Assembly (NCBI RefSeq): GCF_900104815.1
Contig: NZ_FNTD01000004.1
Span: 5,765,001-5,829,000 of the forward strand
DNA: 64,000 nucleotides
DNA from: Streptomyces misionensis
GTDB lineage: Bacteria > Actinomycetota > Actinomycetes > Streptomycetales > Streptomycetaceae
Direction: 5' to 3'
In this document: positions 1 to 16,984 of the stretch, one piece after another
How positions within the stretch are numbered: the first letter of the stretch is position 1
How the letters are laid out: every line of letters starts with the position of its first letter
Notes under the pieces: generated by a model
Database searches by the model: none
What the model was told of the DNA's origin: nothing
The model's input: only the letters and a program-made list of their open reading frames with translations
Position numbers and translations under genes: made by a program

Positions 1-2222
<2,222 letters not shown>

Positions 2223-2294
2223 TCAGTTGCTCGCGTCCACTGTGTTGGTTCTGAAACCACGAACAACCATTGTGCTGGTTGTCAGTTTCATAGT

Positions 2295-2414
2295 GTTTCG
2301 GTGGTTATAGCGTGAGGGAAACGCCCGGTTACATTCCGAACCCGGAAGCTAAGCCTCACAGCGCCGATGGTACTGCAGGGGGGACCCTGTGGGAGAGTAG
2401 GACGCCGCCGAACT
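2295..2414 (+). rRNA. 5S ribosomal RNA
   Basis: A 120-nt stretch starts at GTTTCGGTGGTTATAGCG and ends at GCCGCCGAACT. The conserved CCGAACCCGGAAG loop is at about 2337-2349 and GGGAGAGTAGGACGCC at about 2390-2405. The 5' and 3' ends pair as the terminal helix. It lies about 70 nt after the 23S gene in the standard rrn order, with a strong terminator right behind it. Confidence 0.97.
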
Positions 2415-2426
2415 CCTTTTAGAAGA

Positions 2427-2466
2427 GGTCGGATCCTGAACTTCGGTTCGGGGTCCGGCCTTTTTC
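2427..2466 (+). terminator. rrn operon rho-independent terminator
   Basis: A 15-bp stem without mismatches (including G-T pairs) joins 2427-2441 to 2446-2460. It is closed by a TTCG tetraloop in the stable C(UUCG)G context and followed directly by TTTTTCT. It starts 12 nt after the 5S gene, so it ends the rRNA transcript. Confidence 0.93.
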
Positions 2467-2513
2467 TGTTGTGCGTAACGTGTCGTTCACGTTGCGCGCT
2501 CAGCATCCCTCAC

Positions 2514-3191
2514 ATGGGAACCTCCGAAATGCTCAGGGCGGCCGGCGTCGGAGTCGGTGACGAGGTCGTCGTACCGGCCTTCGGGAACGTCGAGGTGGCC
2601 GAGGCCGTCACCCGGGCCGGCGCGCTCCCCGTGTTCGCCGACATAGACCCCGTCACCTACTGCCTCGATCCGGCGGCGGTGGAAGCGGTCCTGACCCGCC
2701 GCACCGCGGCCGTCGTCGTCGTCCACCGCTTCGGACGGCGGGCCGACATCGGACGGATGCACGCCCTCGGACAACGGCACCAGCTGCTGGTCCTGGAGCA
2801 GGGCGAATCCGAGGCGCCGTACGACGAGACGGCACAGCGCCGGGAGCGGGCCGCCTACCTCGACGCCAAGTTGAAGGGCGTACGCACCCCCGACGGCGGT
2901 GACGGACACACCTACCAGCAGTACGTCGTACGCGTCCCCGGCAACGGCCGGCCGGACCGGGACGCCTTCGCACGCGCCCTGCGGACCAAGGGCGTCGACT
3001 GCCGGGTACCGGTGAAGACACCCGTGCACCGGCTGCCGGAATTCCGCCGGTGCGTGTCCTTGCCGCAGACCGAGCTGGCCGCCGACGAAACCCTCGCACT
3101 GCCCGTCGAAGCCGCCCTGACGAAGCGTGAGATGCAGCGGATCGCCGCCGCCTGCAACGCCCTCGGCGGACTCCTCCAGCCCGCCTTCTGA
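2514..3191 (+). pseudogene. Reduced DegT/DnrJ/EryC1/StrS-family aminotransferase (probably non-functional)
   Basis: The 225-residue product resembles sugar aminotransferases of the DegT family, for example GVGVGDEVVVPAFGNVEVAEAV, PVFADIDPVTYCLDPAAVEAVL and RTAAVVVVHRFG. Family members are about 370-400 residues. Here the N-terminal substrate-binding segment is missing. The EDAAQA-type stretch reads EQGESEAP, and the following region that should carry the PLP-binding lysine is absent: the protein jumps to YLDAKLKGV and the C-terminal domain. The frame itself stays open back into the 5S gene, but nothing upstream looks coding. ATG 2514 lacks a clear Shine-Dalgarno site. It sits between rRNA and tRNA genes. 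I infer a decayed paralogue or a protein that has lost PLP chemistry. Confidence 0.6.
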
Positions 3192-3275
3192 CCGCCCGCC
3201 GAACGAATTTGGGAAGTCAGGCCACTTCGGGGTACAGTTTTCTTGTCGCCGCGAGGGAAACCTCCGAAACGACAG

Positions 3276-3348
3276 GCCCCTATAGCTCAGTCGGCAGAGC
3301 GTCTCCATGGTAAGGAGAAGGTCAACGGTTCGATTCCGTTTGGGGGCT
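3276..3348 (+). tRNA. tRNA-Thr (anticodon GGT)
   Basis: A 73-nt cloverleaf. The acceptor stem is GCCCCTA (3276-3282) with TGGGGGC (3341-3347), and the discriminator is T3348. The D arm is GCTC...GAGC. The anticodon stem is TCTCC/GGAGA (3302-3306/3314-3318) around the loop ATGGTAA, giving anticodon GGT, which reads ACC and ACU. The T arm contains GGTTCGATTCC. CCA is not encoded. A terminator follows at once. Confidence 0.97.
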
Positions 3349-3353
3349 CCGCG

Positions 3354-3387
3354 AAAAAGACCCCGCCCATCCGGGCGGGGTCTTTTC
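3354..3387. terminator. Bidirectional terminator between tRNA-Thr and osaC
   Basis: The 14-15 bp stem AAAAAGACCCCGCCC / GGGCGGGGTCTTTT has loop ATCC. It carries an A run on the left and a T run on the right, so it can stop the tRNA transcript on the plus strand and the convergent osaC transcript on the minus strand, whose stop codon is at 3396. Confidence 0.9.
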
Positions 3388-3395
3388 GTATGCCC

Positions 3396-6158
3396 TCAGG
3401 CGTCCTTGTGGATTCCCGGGACCCGCATCGCCAGAATCGCCATGTCGTCCGACGGGGCATCCGACGCGAAACGCTCCACCGCGCGCATGATGCGGGCCGC
3501 GACCGCACCCGCCGTCAGACCCGTGCAGGTCGTGAGGACATCGGCGAGACCGTCGTCGCCCAGCATCCGCGTGCCCTCGCGGCGTTCGGTGACGCCGTCC
3601 GTGACACAGAGCAGCACATCACCGGGATCAAGGGTGACCGTCTCCTCGTACAGCTCCAGGTCCTCGATCACGCCCAGCAGCGGCTGGGGTTCGGCGGCCG
3701 GAGTCACCGTGCCGTCCTGGCGCAGCCGGAGCGGGAGCGGATGGCCGGCGCAGACCACCTTCAACTCGGCGCTGCCGTCCTCCTGCGGGCGCATCTCGCC
3801 GTACAGCAGCGTCAGGAAACGGCTGCGGTCGCCCTCGTCCAGAATGGCGGAGTTCAGCCGCTCCAGGACCGCCGGGCCGCTGAGACCCTCGCGGGCCAGC
3901 AGACGCAGGGCGTGCCGGGCCAGGCCGGTCACCGCCGCCGCGTTGGGACCCGTACCGCAGACGTCGCCGATGGCGAAGCCGTAGGCGCCGTTGCCGATGG
4001 GGAACAGGTCGTAGAAGTCGCCGCCCACCTCGTTGCCCTCGCCGGCCGCGCGGTAGATGACCTCCACCTCGACGCCCTCGATGTCCGGGGTGCCCGGCGG
4101 CAGCAGGCTGCGCTGGAGGGCCTGGCTGATGGCCGTGCGCTCCGAGTACAGACGGGCGTTGTCCAGGGCCAGGGCGGCCCGGCGGGACAAGTCCTCGGCC
4201 AGCTCCAGGATTTCCTGACGGAAGTGTTCGTCGGTGGGCTTGCCGAGCACCAGCATGCCGATGACCCGGTTGCGGGCGACCAGCGGCAGCACGACCGTTT
4301 CGCCGCCGACGGCGGAAGCCGTCGCCAGGGTCGGACCGATACCCGCGGCGACCCGGTGCGTGGGTCCGCCCGCCAGGCCCAGGGTGCGCATGGAGGTGCG
4401 CAGGGCGGCCTGGTGGGCGACCTCGCCCGGGACCGTCCAGACGCGGGCGCCGGGCGTCGGCACCGGATCCGGCGGGGCGACCTTGGCCAGCAACGACTTG
4501 ATGCCGTCGATGAGTTCCTCGTCCTCGTGCAGGACGTACGACAGGTACGGCTCCGAGGCCTGGTCGGCGATGGTGTACACCGCGCACCAGGTGGCCAGCG
4601 TCGGAACCGTCATCTGGGCCATGAGGGCCAGCGTCTGGTCGCGGTCCAGGGTGCCGGCCAGCAGATCGGACGCCTCGACCAGGAAGCTCAGGGAACCGCG
4701 GCGCAGCCGCTCCAGCTCGCCCAGGCGGGCCGACTCCACGGCGAGGGCGATCCGGTCGGCGGCGAACTGAAGGCGCAGCGCCTCCTCGTTGGAGTAGCGG
4801 CCCGGTGCCTCGGCCGCGACACCGAGGGAGCCGGTGAGACGGCCCTCGACCTTGAGCGGAACCGTGACGACCGAGCGCATGCCGGTGCCGGTCAGCAGCG
4901 GGACGGCGCCGGGGACGGCGCTGAGGTCGTCGTGCACGGCGGGCATGCGCGCCGAGCCGTAGCGGCCGGGGCCCGCCTCCACGGGGACCCGGGCGAAACG
5001 CTGGCGGGCGGAGGGCAGCCCGGTGGACGCGCGGACCTCCAGCTCGGTCTCGTCGTCGGTCGCCAGCAGCAGGAACGCGGAGTCGCCGTCGAGCATGTCA
5101 CGGGCGCGCTCCACGGTGCGCTGGAGCAGTCCGTCCAGGTCGTCCGGGGCGGGGGAGCCGATGAACACCTCGAAGGGGTCGGTGTTCTGGCCGTCCTGCG
5201 CGCTGCCCTGGTCACCGGCCGGGACCCGCGCGGGCGTCTGCAGCACGGCCCGCTCGTGGTCGCGCACCAGCAGGCAGACGGTGGAGGGCTCGCCGCCGGT
5301 GTCGCGGACCCTGAGGTGGGAGGCGTACACCTGGACGACCCGGCCGTCGGCGCCGCGGATGCCGTAACTGCCCTCCCAGCGGGAGAGCCGGAGGGCCTCG
5401 GCGACGCCGGTGCCGGTGCCCGGGGTGTGCGGCCAGGCGGCGAGTTCGGTGAGGGGCCTGCCGATGGCCTCGACGGCGGGGTGGCCGAAGAGCTCCTCGG
5501 CGTCCTCGTTCCAGGCGGTGATGGCGCCCTTGCGGTCGACCTGGAGGACGGCGACGCGGACCCGGCCGTCGGCCAGCGGGAGCAGGTCCGTGGGGAGCGC
5601 GGGGCCCGCGGTGCGGGTGCCGACCGGTCGCTCGGGCAGGTTCAGCTGGAACCAGACGTGCTTGTGCGTCGGGGTGTAGTCGACGCCCCAGCGGGTGGCG
5701 AGGGCCGCGCAGAGCTGGAGGCCGCGGCCGCCCTCGCGGTCGGGGCCCGCCATCGGGTGGGCGGAGGTCTGGAGCGGGACCTCGCGCTCGGGGTAGTGGT
5801 CGGAGACCTCGATGCGCACACCGTCCTCGGTGCGCAGGCAGAGCACCTCGGCGTGGGTACCGGCGTGCACGACCGCGTTGGTGACCAGTTCGCTGGTGAG
5901 GACGACGGCGTCGTCGACGATGTCGGCGAAGCCCCAGCCCTGGAGGGTGTCGCGGACGAAGGCCCGGGCGGTCGCCACGGATCGTCCGACGGGCTCGAAA
6001 CTGGCGGCCGCGCGCGCGGTGATCACAGAACTCCTCGGCCGGTTGTCGTCGTGCGGGGCTGACCGGCCGGCCGGGTCGTGCCGCTGCTGCTGTGGCATCT
6101 GCGGGTCGGTCGGCCGCGGCTCCGGGGTCTGTCCCCCGGGAATCAGTCCGGTGGTCAT
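3396..6158 (-). CDS. osaC: OsaC-type regulator: RsbW-like kinase, PAS, GAF and PP2C phosphatase domains
   Basis: The product has 920 residues in one chain. An anti-sigma-factor ATPase of the RsbW type covers residues ~45-175, with N-box E90-L-V-T-N94-A-V-V-H and the later GGRGL. A PAS domain is at ~195-305, two GAF-like regions at ~330-480 and ~490-680, and a C-terminal SpoIIE/RsbU PP2C phosphatase at ~690-915 (GGDFYDLF near 710, GDVCGTG, and SDDMAIL near 904). It is divergent from osaA. In S. coelicolor the protein in this position, OsaC, modulates the osmotic stress sigma factor SigB (known, not tested here). Kinase and phosphatase in one polypeptide suggest control over an anti-sigma/anti-anti-sigma switch. 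There is no membrane segment. Confidence 0.9.
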   Translation of the reverse strand: MTTGLIPGGQTPEPRPTDPQMPQQQRHDPAGRSAPHDDNRPRSSVITARAAASFEPVGRSVATARAFVRDTLQGWGFADIVDDAVVLTSELVTNAVVHAGTHAEVLCLRTEDGVRIEVSDHYPEREVPLQTSAHPMAGPDREGGRGLQLCAALATRWGVDYTPTHKHVWFQLNLPERPVGTRTAGPALPTDLLPLADGRVRVAVLQVDRKGAITAWNEDAEELFGHPAVEAIGRPLTELAAWPHTPGTGTGVAEALRLSRWEGSYGIRGADGRVVQVYASHLRVRDTGGEPSTVCLLVRDHERAVLQTPARVPAGDQGSAQDGQNTDPFEVFIGSPAPDDLDGLLQRTVERARDMLDGDSAFLLLATDDETELEVRASTGLPSARQRFARVPVEAGPGRYGSARMPAVHDDLSAVPGAVPLLTGTGMRSVVTVPLKVEGRLTGSLGVAAEAPGRYSNEEALRLQFAADRIALAVESARLGELERLRRGSLSFLVEASDLLAGTLDRDQTLALMAQMTVPTLATWCAVYTIADQASEPYLSYVLHEDEELIDGIKSLLAKVAPPDPVPTPGARVWTVPGEVAHQAALRTSMRTLGLAGGPTHRVAAGIGPTLATASAVGGETVVLPLVARNRVIGMLVLGKPTDEHFRQEILELAEDLSRRAALALDNARLYSERTAISQALQRSLLPPGTPDIEGVEVEVIYRAAGEGNEVGGDFYDLFPIGNGAYGFAIGDVCGTGPNAAAVTGLARHALRLLAREGLSGPAVLERLNSAILDEGDRSRFLTLLYGEMRPQEDGSAELKVVCAGHPLPLRLRQDGTVTPAAEPQPLLGVIEDLELYEETVTLDPGDVLLCVTDGVTERREGTRMLGDDGLADVLTTCTGLTAGAVAARIMRAVERFASDAPSDDMAILAMRVPGIHKDA

Positions 6159-6567
6159 GGTCTGCGGCCGCCCCTCCGATGCCCGCTCGTTCTCGTGCCA
6201 CCGCCCAGGCCGGTCGGGACCGGTGCGGCTGGACAGCCGGATGCAAGGTTACTTACCTTCGCGGTCCGAGCGGATGCCGGTCGCCGGTGTTTACCCCCCA
6301 GGGTGTGCGGACGATGTGCGAAGCTGCCGAACTGTTATGGCCTGGTTCGGGCAGGGTGAAACACTGGGCAAGCTTCTGATGAAGGTCGGGTCGCATCGCG
6401 TGTGTTCCGTGTACGACGGGCAGCAGCCCTTGGTGTGGCCGGATCTCGTCTGGCAGAAATACGCAGCAGTAACCGGTACGCGGACGCATCCGGTACGCCG
6501 ATGACCGGCGTGCCGGGCCGAAGCGGCCGCATACGGCAGTAAGGGTCGATCCCCCGGGAGGGACACA
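6159..6567. promoter_or_regulatory. Divergent osaC/osaA control region
   Basis: This 409-bp spacer between the two divergent osa start codons must hold both promoters, although I cannot place them confidently. The visible structure is an inverted repeat AAGGT-TACTT-ACCTT at 6245-6259, about 90 bp before the osaC start. Part of the region is less GC-rich than its surroundings and contains a possible 55-codon ORF (6337-6504), listed separately. The GGGAGGG at about 6556-6562 serves osaA. Confidence 0.5.
6337..6504 (+). CDS. Possible small protein ORF (55 codons) upstream of osaA
   Basis: ATG 6337 opens a frame that starts MAWFGQGETLGKLLMKVG and ends in TGTRTHPVRR. Its composition (three Trp, several Lys, Val, Tyr and Gln, few Ala/Arg/Pro) is unlike the Arg/Pro-rich shadows common in this DNA. 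Against it, third positions are about 72% G/C, lower than in the neighbouring genes, and no good Shine-Dalgarno site precedes the ATG. It would end 63 bp before osaA. I do not recognise the family. It may instead be leader sequence of the osaA transcript. Confidence 0.3.
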   Translation: MAWFGQGETLGKLLMKVGSHRVCSVYDGQQPLVWPDLVWQKYAAVTGTRTHPVRR

Positions 6568-12024
<5,457 letters not shown>

Positions 12025-12297
12025 CGGGATCGGCCGACCGTGCTGTGAACACCGGGGAACCCTCGGCGGTCGCGGGGAGCCGCCCGCCTAAGGTGGGTGC
12101 GGACGTATGGGAACGTGGGGTTCCGGGAACCATCCGGGTTCCCGCCGCGTTTCCGCTACGTGCGCGGTGACATCGCGGTGACAGGGTGTGGCGACGAGCG
12201 GGGTGCGGCTACGATGACCGGCACAAGGACGGGCGGCGAAAGGGAGTCGTCCCCTGGGGCGGCGCCCGGTGTACCGCCGGGGCGAGGAGGGCGGGCC

Positions 12298-12975
12298 ATG
12301 GTGCAGAAGGCCAAGATCCTCCTGGTCGATGACCGGCCGGAGAATCTGCTGGCGCTGGAGGCCATCCTCTCTGCGCTCGATCAGACGCTGGTGCGGGCAT
12401 CGAGCGGGGAGGAAGCGCTCAAAGCGCTGCTCACTGACGATTTCGCGGTCATTCTGCTGGACGTCCAGATGCCGGGCATGGACGGGTTCGAGACCGCGGC
12501 GCACATCAAGCGGCGCGAGCGGACCCGCGACATCCCGATCATCTTCCTCACGGCGATCAACCATGGCCCGCACCACACCTTCCGGGGTTACGCGGCCGGC
12601 GCGGTGGACTACATCTCCAAGCCGTTCGACCCGTGGGTGCTGCGCGCGAAGGTCTCGGTCTTCGTCGAGCTGTACATGAAGAACTGCCAGCTGCGCGAGC
12701 AGGCGGCGCTGCTTCGGCTCCAGTTGGAGGGCGGCAAGGGCGCGGTCGGCGGCAAGGAGTCGGCCGGGCTGCTCGCCGAGCTGTCCGCGCGGCTCGCGGC
12801 CGTCGAGGAGCAGGCCGAGGCGCTGTCCAAGCAGTTGGACGACGACTCGGCGGACGCGGCCGCGGTGGCCACGGCGGCCCATCTGGAGCGCAAACTCACC
12901 GGGTTGCGCCGCGCCCTCGACGCACTGGAGCCCGGCACCGGGGCCGGTGGCTCGGCGTTGTCGTCGCCCAACTGA
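12298..12975 (+). CDS. osaB: OsaB: response regulator with C-terminal coiled coil
   Basis: The product has 225 residues. I chose ATG 12298 because GAGGAGGG sits just before it and the receiver fold (AKILLVDDRPENLLALEAIL) starts at once; upstream in-frame codons do not look coding. The receiver domain spans residues ~5-125, with acidic pair D11-D12, phospho-acceptor D55 (ILLDVQMPGMDG), T in FLTAIN and K in ISKPFD. Instead of a DNA-binding domain it has a ~90-residue Glu/Ala/Leu-rich coiled coil, so the output is probably protein-protein. It lies 273 bp after osaA, which allows a separate promoter. OsaB is required for osmoadaptation in S. coelicolor (known). Confidence 0.92.
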   Translation: MVQKAKILLVDDRPENLLALEAILSALDQTLVRASSGEEALKALLTDDFAVILLDVQMPGMDGFETAAHIKRRERTRDIPIIFLTAINHGPHHTFRGYAAGAVDYISKPFDPWVLRAKVSVFVELYMKNCQLREQAALLRLQLEGGKGAVGGKESAGLLAELSARLAAVEEQAEALSKQLDDDSADAAAVATAAHLERKLTGLRRALDALEPGTGAGGSALSSPN

Positions 12976-13098
12976 TCCGCGCCGGTGCCCCGTTGCCCGT
13001 GAGTCCCCGTCAGTTCCGTGCCCCGGCCGGGGCGACACGAACGGGTGAAGCTGTGGGCACACGTGTCCGCTGTCGTCTCCCCCGGTAACCTCACTTCC

Positions 13099-15846
13099 AT
13101 GGCCTCACGTCCCTCCGCAGCCAAGAAGCAGCCCGCGAAGAAGGCGGTCGCTCCCGCGAAGGCTCCGGCGCGGAAGGCCGTCGTGAAGAAGGCCCCGGCC
13201 AAGAAGGCGCCCGCCAAGAAGGCACCCGCCAGGAAGGCCGCGGCGAAGAAGGTCCCGCCGAGGCCGGCGCCGAGCCCCACCGGGGGGCTGTTCCGCCTGG
13301 TGCGTGCCCTCTGGCTCGGTCTCGCGCACGCGGTGGGCGCCGTCTTCCGCGGCATAGGACAGGGTGCGCGCAACCTCGACCCGGCCCATCGCAAGGACGG
13401 CGTCGCGCTGCTGCTGTTCGGCATCGCGCTGATCGTCGCCGCCGGCACCTGGGCCGACCTCAAGGGCCCGGTCGGCGACCTGGTGGAGGTCCTGGTCACC
13501 GGCGCCTTCGGCCGGCTCGACCTGCTGGTGCCGATACTGCTCGCGGTGATCGCCGTACGGCTGATCCGGCACCCGGAGAAACCCGAGGCCAACGGACGGA
13601 TCGTGATCGGCCTGTCCGCGCTCGTCATCGGCGTGCTCGGCCAGGTGCACATCGCGTGCGGCTCGCCCGCCCGCGGCGACGGGATGCAGGCCATAAGGGA
13701 CGCCGGCGGCCTCATCGGCTGGGCCGCGGCCACCCCGCTGACGTACGCCCTGACCGAGATGCTCGCCGTGCCCCTGCTGGTGCTGCTGACCGTCTTCGGG
13801 CTGCTCGTGGTCACCGCCACCCCGGTCAACGCCATCCCGCAGCGGCTGCGTGCCCTGGGCGTGCGGCTGGGCGTCCTGCACGACCACGAGACGGAGGAGT
13901 ACACCGAGGACGACGAGCGCTACGAGGAGCAGTGGCGCGAGGCGCTGCCCGCCCGCTCCCGCAAGCGCTCGGCCGGGCCCGGGGCGTACGACCCGGACGG
14001 CGCCGAGGAAGAGGCCCTCACGCGCCGCCGCGGCCGCCCCAGGCGCTCCGCGGTGCCCCAGCCGGACCCGCAGCGGCCGATGGACGCCGTGGACGTGGCC
14101 GCCGCTGCCGCCGCCGCGCTCGACGGCGCCGTCCTGCACGGCATGCCGCCCTCCCCGCTGGTCGCCGACCTCACCCAGGGCGTCAGCGTCGGCGACCGCG
14201 AGGAGACCACCCCGGTGCCGGCGCCCGAGCCGCCCGCGAAGCCGGTCCCGGCCGCGCGCCCCGAGCAGCGGAAGACCGCGAGCGGGTCCGTCGTACCCGA
14301 CCTCACCAAGAAGGCCCCCGACGAGCCCCGCGACCTGCCCTCCCGGGCCGAGCAGCTGCAACTGTCCGGGGACGTCACCTATGCGCTGCCCGCCCTGGAC
14401 CTGCTCCGGCGCGGCGGCCCCGGCAAGGCCCGCAGCGCCGCCAACGACGCCATAGTCGCCGCGCTCACCCAGGTCTTCACCGAGTTCAAGGTCGACGCCG
14501 CCGTCACCGGCTTCACCCGGGGCCCGACGGTCACCCGCTACGAGGTGGAACTCGGCCCCGCCGTCAAGGTGGAGCGGATCACCGCGCTCACCAAGAACAT
14601 CGCGTACGCCGTCGCCAGCCCCGACGTGCGGATCATCAGCCCCATCCCCGGCAAGTCCGCGGTGGGCATCGAGATCCCCAACACCGACCGGGAGATGGTC
14701 AACCTCGGCGACGTGCTGCGCCTCGCGGAGTCCGCCGAGGACGACGACCCGATGCTGGTCGCCTTCGGCAAGGACGTCGAGGGCGGCTACGTCATGCACT
14801 CGCTGGCGAAGATGCCGCACATGCTGGTCGCGGGCGCCACCGGCTCCGGCAAGTCGTCCTGCATCAACTGTCTGATCACCTCGATCATGATGCGGGCGAC
14901 CCCGGAGGACGTGCGGATGATCCTGGTCGACCCCAAGCGGGTCGAGCTGACCGCCTACGAGGGCATCCCGCACCTGATCACGCCGATCATCACCAATCCC
15001 AAGCGGGCCGCCGAGGCGCTGCAGTGGGTGGTGCGCGAGATGGACCTGCGCTACGACGACCTCGCGGCCTACGGCTACCGGCACATCGACGACTTCAACC
15101 GGGCCGTGCGCGAGGGCAAGGTCAAGCCGCCGGAGGGCAGCGAGCGCGAGCTCCAGCCGTACCCCTATCTGCTGGTGATCGTGGACGAGCTGGCCGACCT
15201 GATGATGGTCGCCCCGCGCGACGTCGAGGACGCGATCGTGCGCATCACCCAGCTCGCCCGTGCGGCCGGCATCCACCTGGTGCTCGCCACCCAGCGCCCC
15301 TCCGTCGACGTGGTCACCGGTCTGATCAAGGCCAACGTGCCCTCCCGGCTCGCCTTCGCCACCTCCTCGCTGGCCGACTCCCGCGTCATCCTGGACCAGC
15401 CCGGCGCCGAGAAGCTGATCGGCAAGGGCGATGGCCTCTTCCTGCCGATGGGCGCCAACAAGCCGACCCGTATGCAGGGCGCCTTCGTGACCGAGGAGGA
15501 GGTCGCGGCCGTCGTCCGGCACTGCAAGGAGCAGATGACCCCGGTCTTCCGGGACGACGTCACGGTCGGCACCAAGCAGAAGAAGGAGATCGACGAGGAC
15601 ATCGGCGACGACCTCGACCTGCTGTGCCAGGCGGCCGAGCTGGTCGTCTCCACCCAGTTCGGCTCCACGTCCATGCTCCAGCGCAAGCTGCGCGTCGGCT
15701 TCGCCAAGGCCGGCCGGCTCATGGACCTCATGGAGTCCCGCAACATCGTGGGACCCAGCGAGGGCTCCAAGGCGCGTGACGTTCTGGTGAAACCGGATGA
15801 ACTGGACGGCGTGCTCGCCCTGATCCGCGGTGAGACTGAGGGATAG
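13099..15846 (+). CDS. ftsK: FtsK/SpoIIIE-type DNA translocase
   Basis: The product has 915 residues from ATG 13099. The N-terminus (to ~55) is made of Lys/Ala/Pro repeats (PAKKAPAKKAPARKAAAKK), resembling histone H1-like tails. Membrane segments lie at ~100-260, then a Pro/Arg-rich linker to ~420. The RecA-like motor has Walker A GATGSGKSS (K585) and Walker B LLVIVDELADLMM. The C-terminal winged-helix gamma domain includes STSMLQRKLRVGFAKAGRLM. It pumps chromosomes through closing sporulation septa and completes segregation. Upstream in-frame codons were rejected because similarity begins at MASRPSAAKK. Confidence 0.95.
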   Translation: MASRPSAAKKQPAKKAVAPAKAPARKAVVKKAPAKKAPAKKAPARKAAAKKVPPRPAPSPTGGLFRLVRALWLGLAHAVGAVFRGIGQGARNLDPAHRKDGVALLLFGIALIVAAGTWADLKGPVGDLVEVLVTGAFGRLDLLVPILLAVIAVRLIRHPEKPEANGRIVIGLSALVIGVLGQVHIACGSPARGDGMQAIRDAGGLIGWAAATPLTYALTEMLAVPLLVLLTVFGLLVVTATPVNAIPQRLRALGVRLGVLHDHETEEYTEDDERYEEQWREALPARSRKRSAGPGAYDPDGAEEEALTRRRGRPRRSAVPQPDPQRPMDAVDVAAAAAAALDGAVLHGMPPSPLVADLTQGVSVGDREETTPVPAPEPPAKPVPAARPEQRKTASGSVVPDLTKKAPDEPRDLPSRAEQLQLSGDVTYALPALDLLRRGGPGKARSAANDAIVAALTQVFTEFKVDAAVTGFTRGPTVTRYEVELGPAVKVERITALTKNIAYAVASPDVRIISPIPGKSAVGIEIPNTDREMVNLGDVLRLAESAEDDDPMLVAFGKDVEGGYVMHSLAKMPHMLVAGATGSGKSSCINCLITSIMMRATPEDVRMILVDPKRVELTAYEGIPHLITPIITNPKRAAEALQWVVREMDLRYDDLAAYGYRHIDDFNRAVREGKVKPPEGSERELQPYPYLLVIVDELADLMMVAPRDVEDAIVRITQLARAAGIHLVLATQRPSVDVVTGLIKANVPSRLAFATSSLADSRVILDQPGAEKLIGKGDGLFLPMGANKPTRMQGAFVTEEEVAAVVRHCKEQMTPVFRDDVTVGTKQKKEIDEDIGDDLDLLCQAAELVVSTQFGSTSMLQRKLRVGFAKAGRLMDLMESRNIVGPSEGSKARDVLVKPDELDGVLALIRGETEG

Positions 15847-15854
15847 TACGAAGA

Positions 15855-15887
15855 GCCGCCCGGTTCACGCGAGGTCTGCCGGGCGGC
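15855..15887 (+). terminator. Hairpin after ftsK
   Basis: The 9-bp perfect stem GCCGCCCGG/CCGGGCGGC (15855-15863, 15879-15887) with a 15-nt loop starts 8 nt after the ftsK stop codon. There is no T run, as is usual for Streptomyces. The rest of the ~295-bp spacer to 16142 presumably holds the next promoter; I could not place it. Confidence 0.6.
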
Positions 15888-16141
15888 GGGCCCGCCGTGC
15901 TCGACCGTCGTCGTGATCCACCCGTTAGAGAGCGGCGGGCAACCGTTTCCCTTCGTCCCACGTCAAGTTGAGCGAGAGGACGGGTGAGCCTCCCGTTGCG
16001 GGGCACGCGCCTGTCCAGCCACCGGATTGTCGGGCCATTCCGATGGCGTAGAAAGTCGTACCGCCCGGTTGCCCCACCCTTTCGTACCCCCCCTAGACTG
16101 AGCTTCCAGCACAGGTGGCTACACGCTCGAAAGGCGCCCCC

Positions 16142-16984
16142 GTGTCCATCGGCAACTCCCCTGAAGACGAGCGTCCCTTCCCAGACGAGTCCCAGGAAGC
16201 CCGGATTTCCGTGGGCCGTGCCCTCCAGCAGGCGCGGATCGCGGCCGGGCTCACCGTGGACGACGTCAGCAGCGCCACTCGTGTCCGCCTCGCCATCGTG
16301 CACGCCATCGAGGCGGACGACTTCGGCCCCTGTGGCGGTGCCGTGTACGCGCGCGGCCACATCCGCACGCTGGCCAGGGCCGTCCACCTCGATCCCGAAC
16401 CGCTCGTCGCCCAGTACGACGCGGAACACGGCGGCCGGCCCGCGCCCACTCCGGCCGCACCCCTGTTCGAGGCCGAGCGGATCCGGCCCGAGCGGCGCGG
16501 CCCGAACTGGACCGCGGCCATGGTCGCCGCGATCGTCGTCGTGATCGGTTTCGTCGGCTTCACCGCCGTCAAGGGCGGCGGCGGCAGCAGCGACGCGAAG
16601 TCCCAGCTGGCCGAGGGCTCCACGCCCGCCGCCGGCAAGTCGGCCTCGCCCGCGCCGACCAGGGACAAGCCCGCCGACCCGACCCCCGAGCCCACCGACA
16701 GCGCCATCGCGGCCGCCCCCCAGGACAAGGTGACCGTCCAGGTCAGCGCGCCCAACGGACGCAGCTGGATCTCGGCCAAGGACCACAACGGCCGGATGCT
16801 CTTCGACGGCCTGCTGGACAAGGGGCAGTCCAAGACGTTCCAGGACAACACCAAGATCAACCTCATCCTCGGGGACGCCGGCGCGATCGAGCTGTACGTC
16901 AACGGCAAGAAGATCGAGGACAACTTCCGGCCCGGCGCCGTGGAGCGCCTGACCTACACCAAGGGCGACCCGGTAGCGGGCTGA
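16142..16984 (+). CDS. RodZ-like membrane protein (HTH, single TM, C-terminal DUF4115)
   Basis: The product has 280 residues. GTG 16142 is preferred to GTG 16115 because GAAAGG precedes it at proper distance. It has a Cro/C1-type helix-turn-helix at residues ~20-90 ([20 protein letters not shown]), one transmembrane helix at ~130-152 ([17 protein letters not shown]), an Ala/Pro/Ser linker, and a C-terminal beta domain of the DUF4115 type (~195-275). This is the RodZ layout: the cytoplasmic HTH contacts the actin-like cytoskeleton in rods. In apically growing Streptomyces the role is less clear, and a morphogenetic or sporulation role is inferred. It sits between ftsK and rimO. Confidence 0.82.
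   Translation: MSIGNSPEDERPFPDESQEARISVGRALQQARIAAGLTVDDVSSATRVRLAIVHAIEADDFGPCGGAVYARGHIRTLARAVHLDPEPLVAQYDAEHGGRPAPTPAAPLFEAERIRPERRGPNWTAAMVAAIVVVIGFVGFTAVKGGGGSSDAKSQLAEGSTPAAGKSASPAPTRDKPADPTPEPTDSAIAAAPQDKVTVQVSAPNGRSWISAKDHNGRMLFDGLLDKGQSKTFQDNTKINLILGDAGAIELYVNGKKIEDNFRPGAVERLTYTKGDPVAG

Noticed and set aside
6245..6259. Inverted repeat AAGGTTACTTACCTT considered as an iron-regulator (DmdR/IdeR) box
   Set aside because: The AGGTTA and TACCT halves are 2 bp too close for the 19-bp consensus, and the genes concern osmotic stress. Kept only as an unexplained repeat in the control region.
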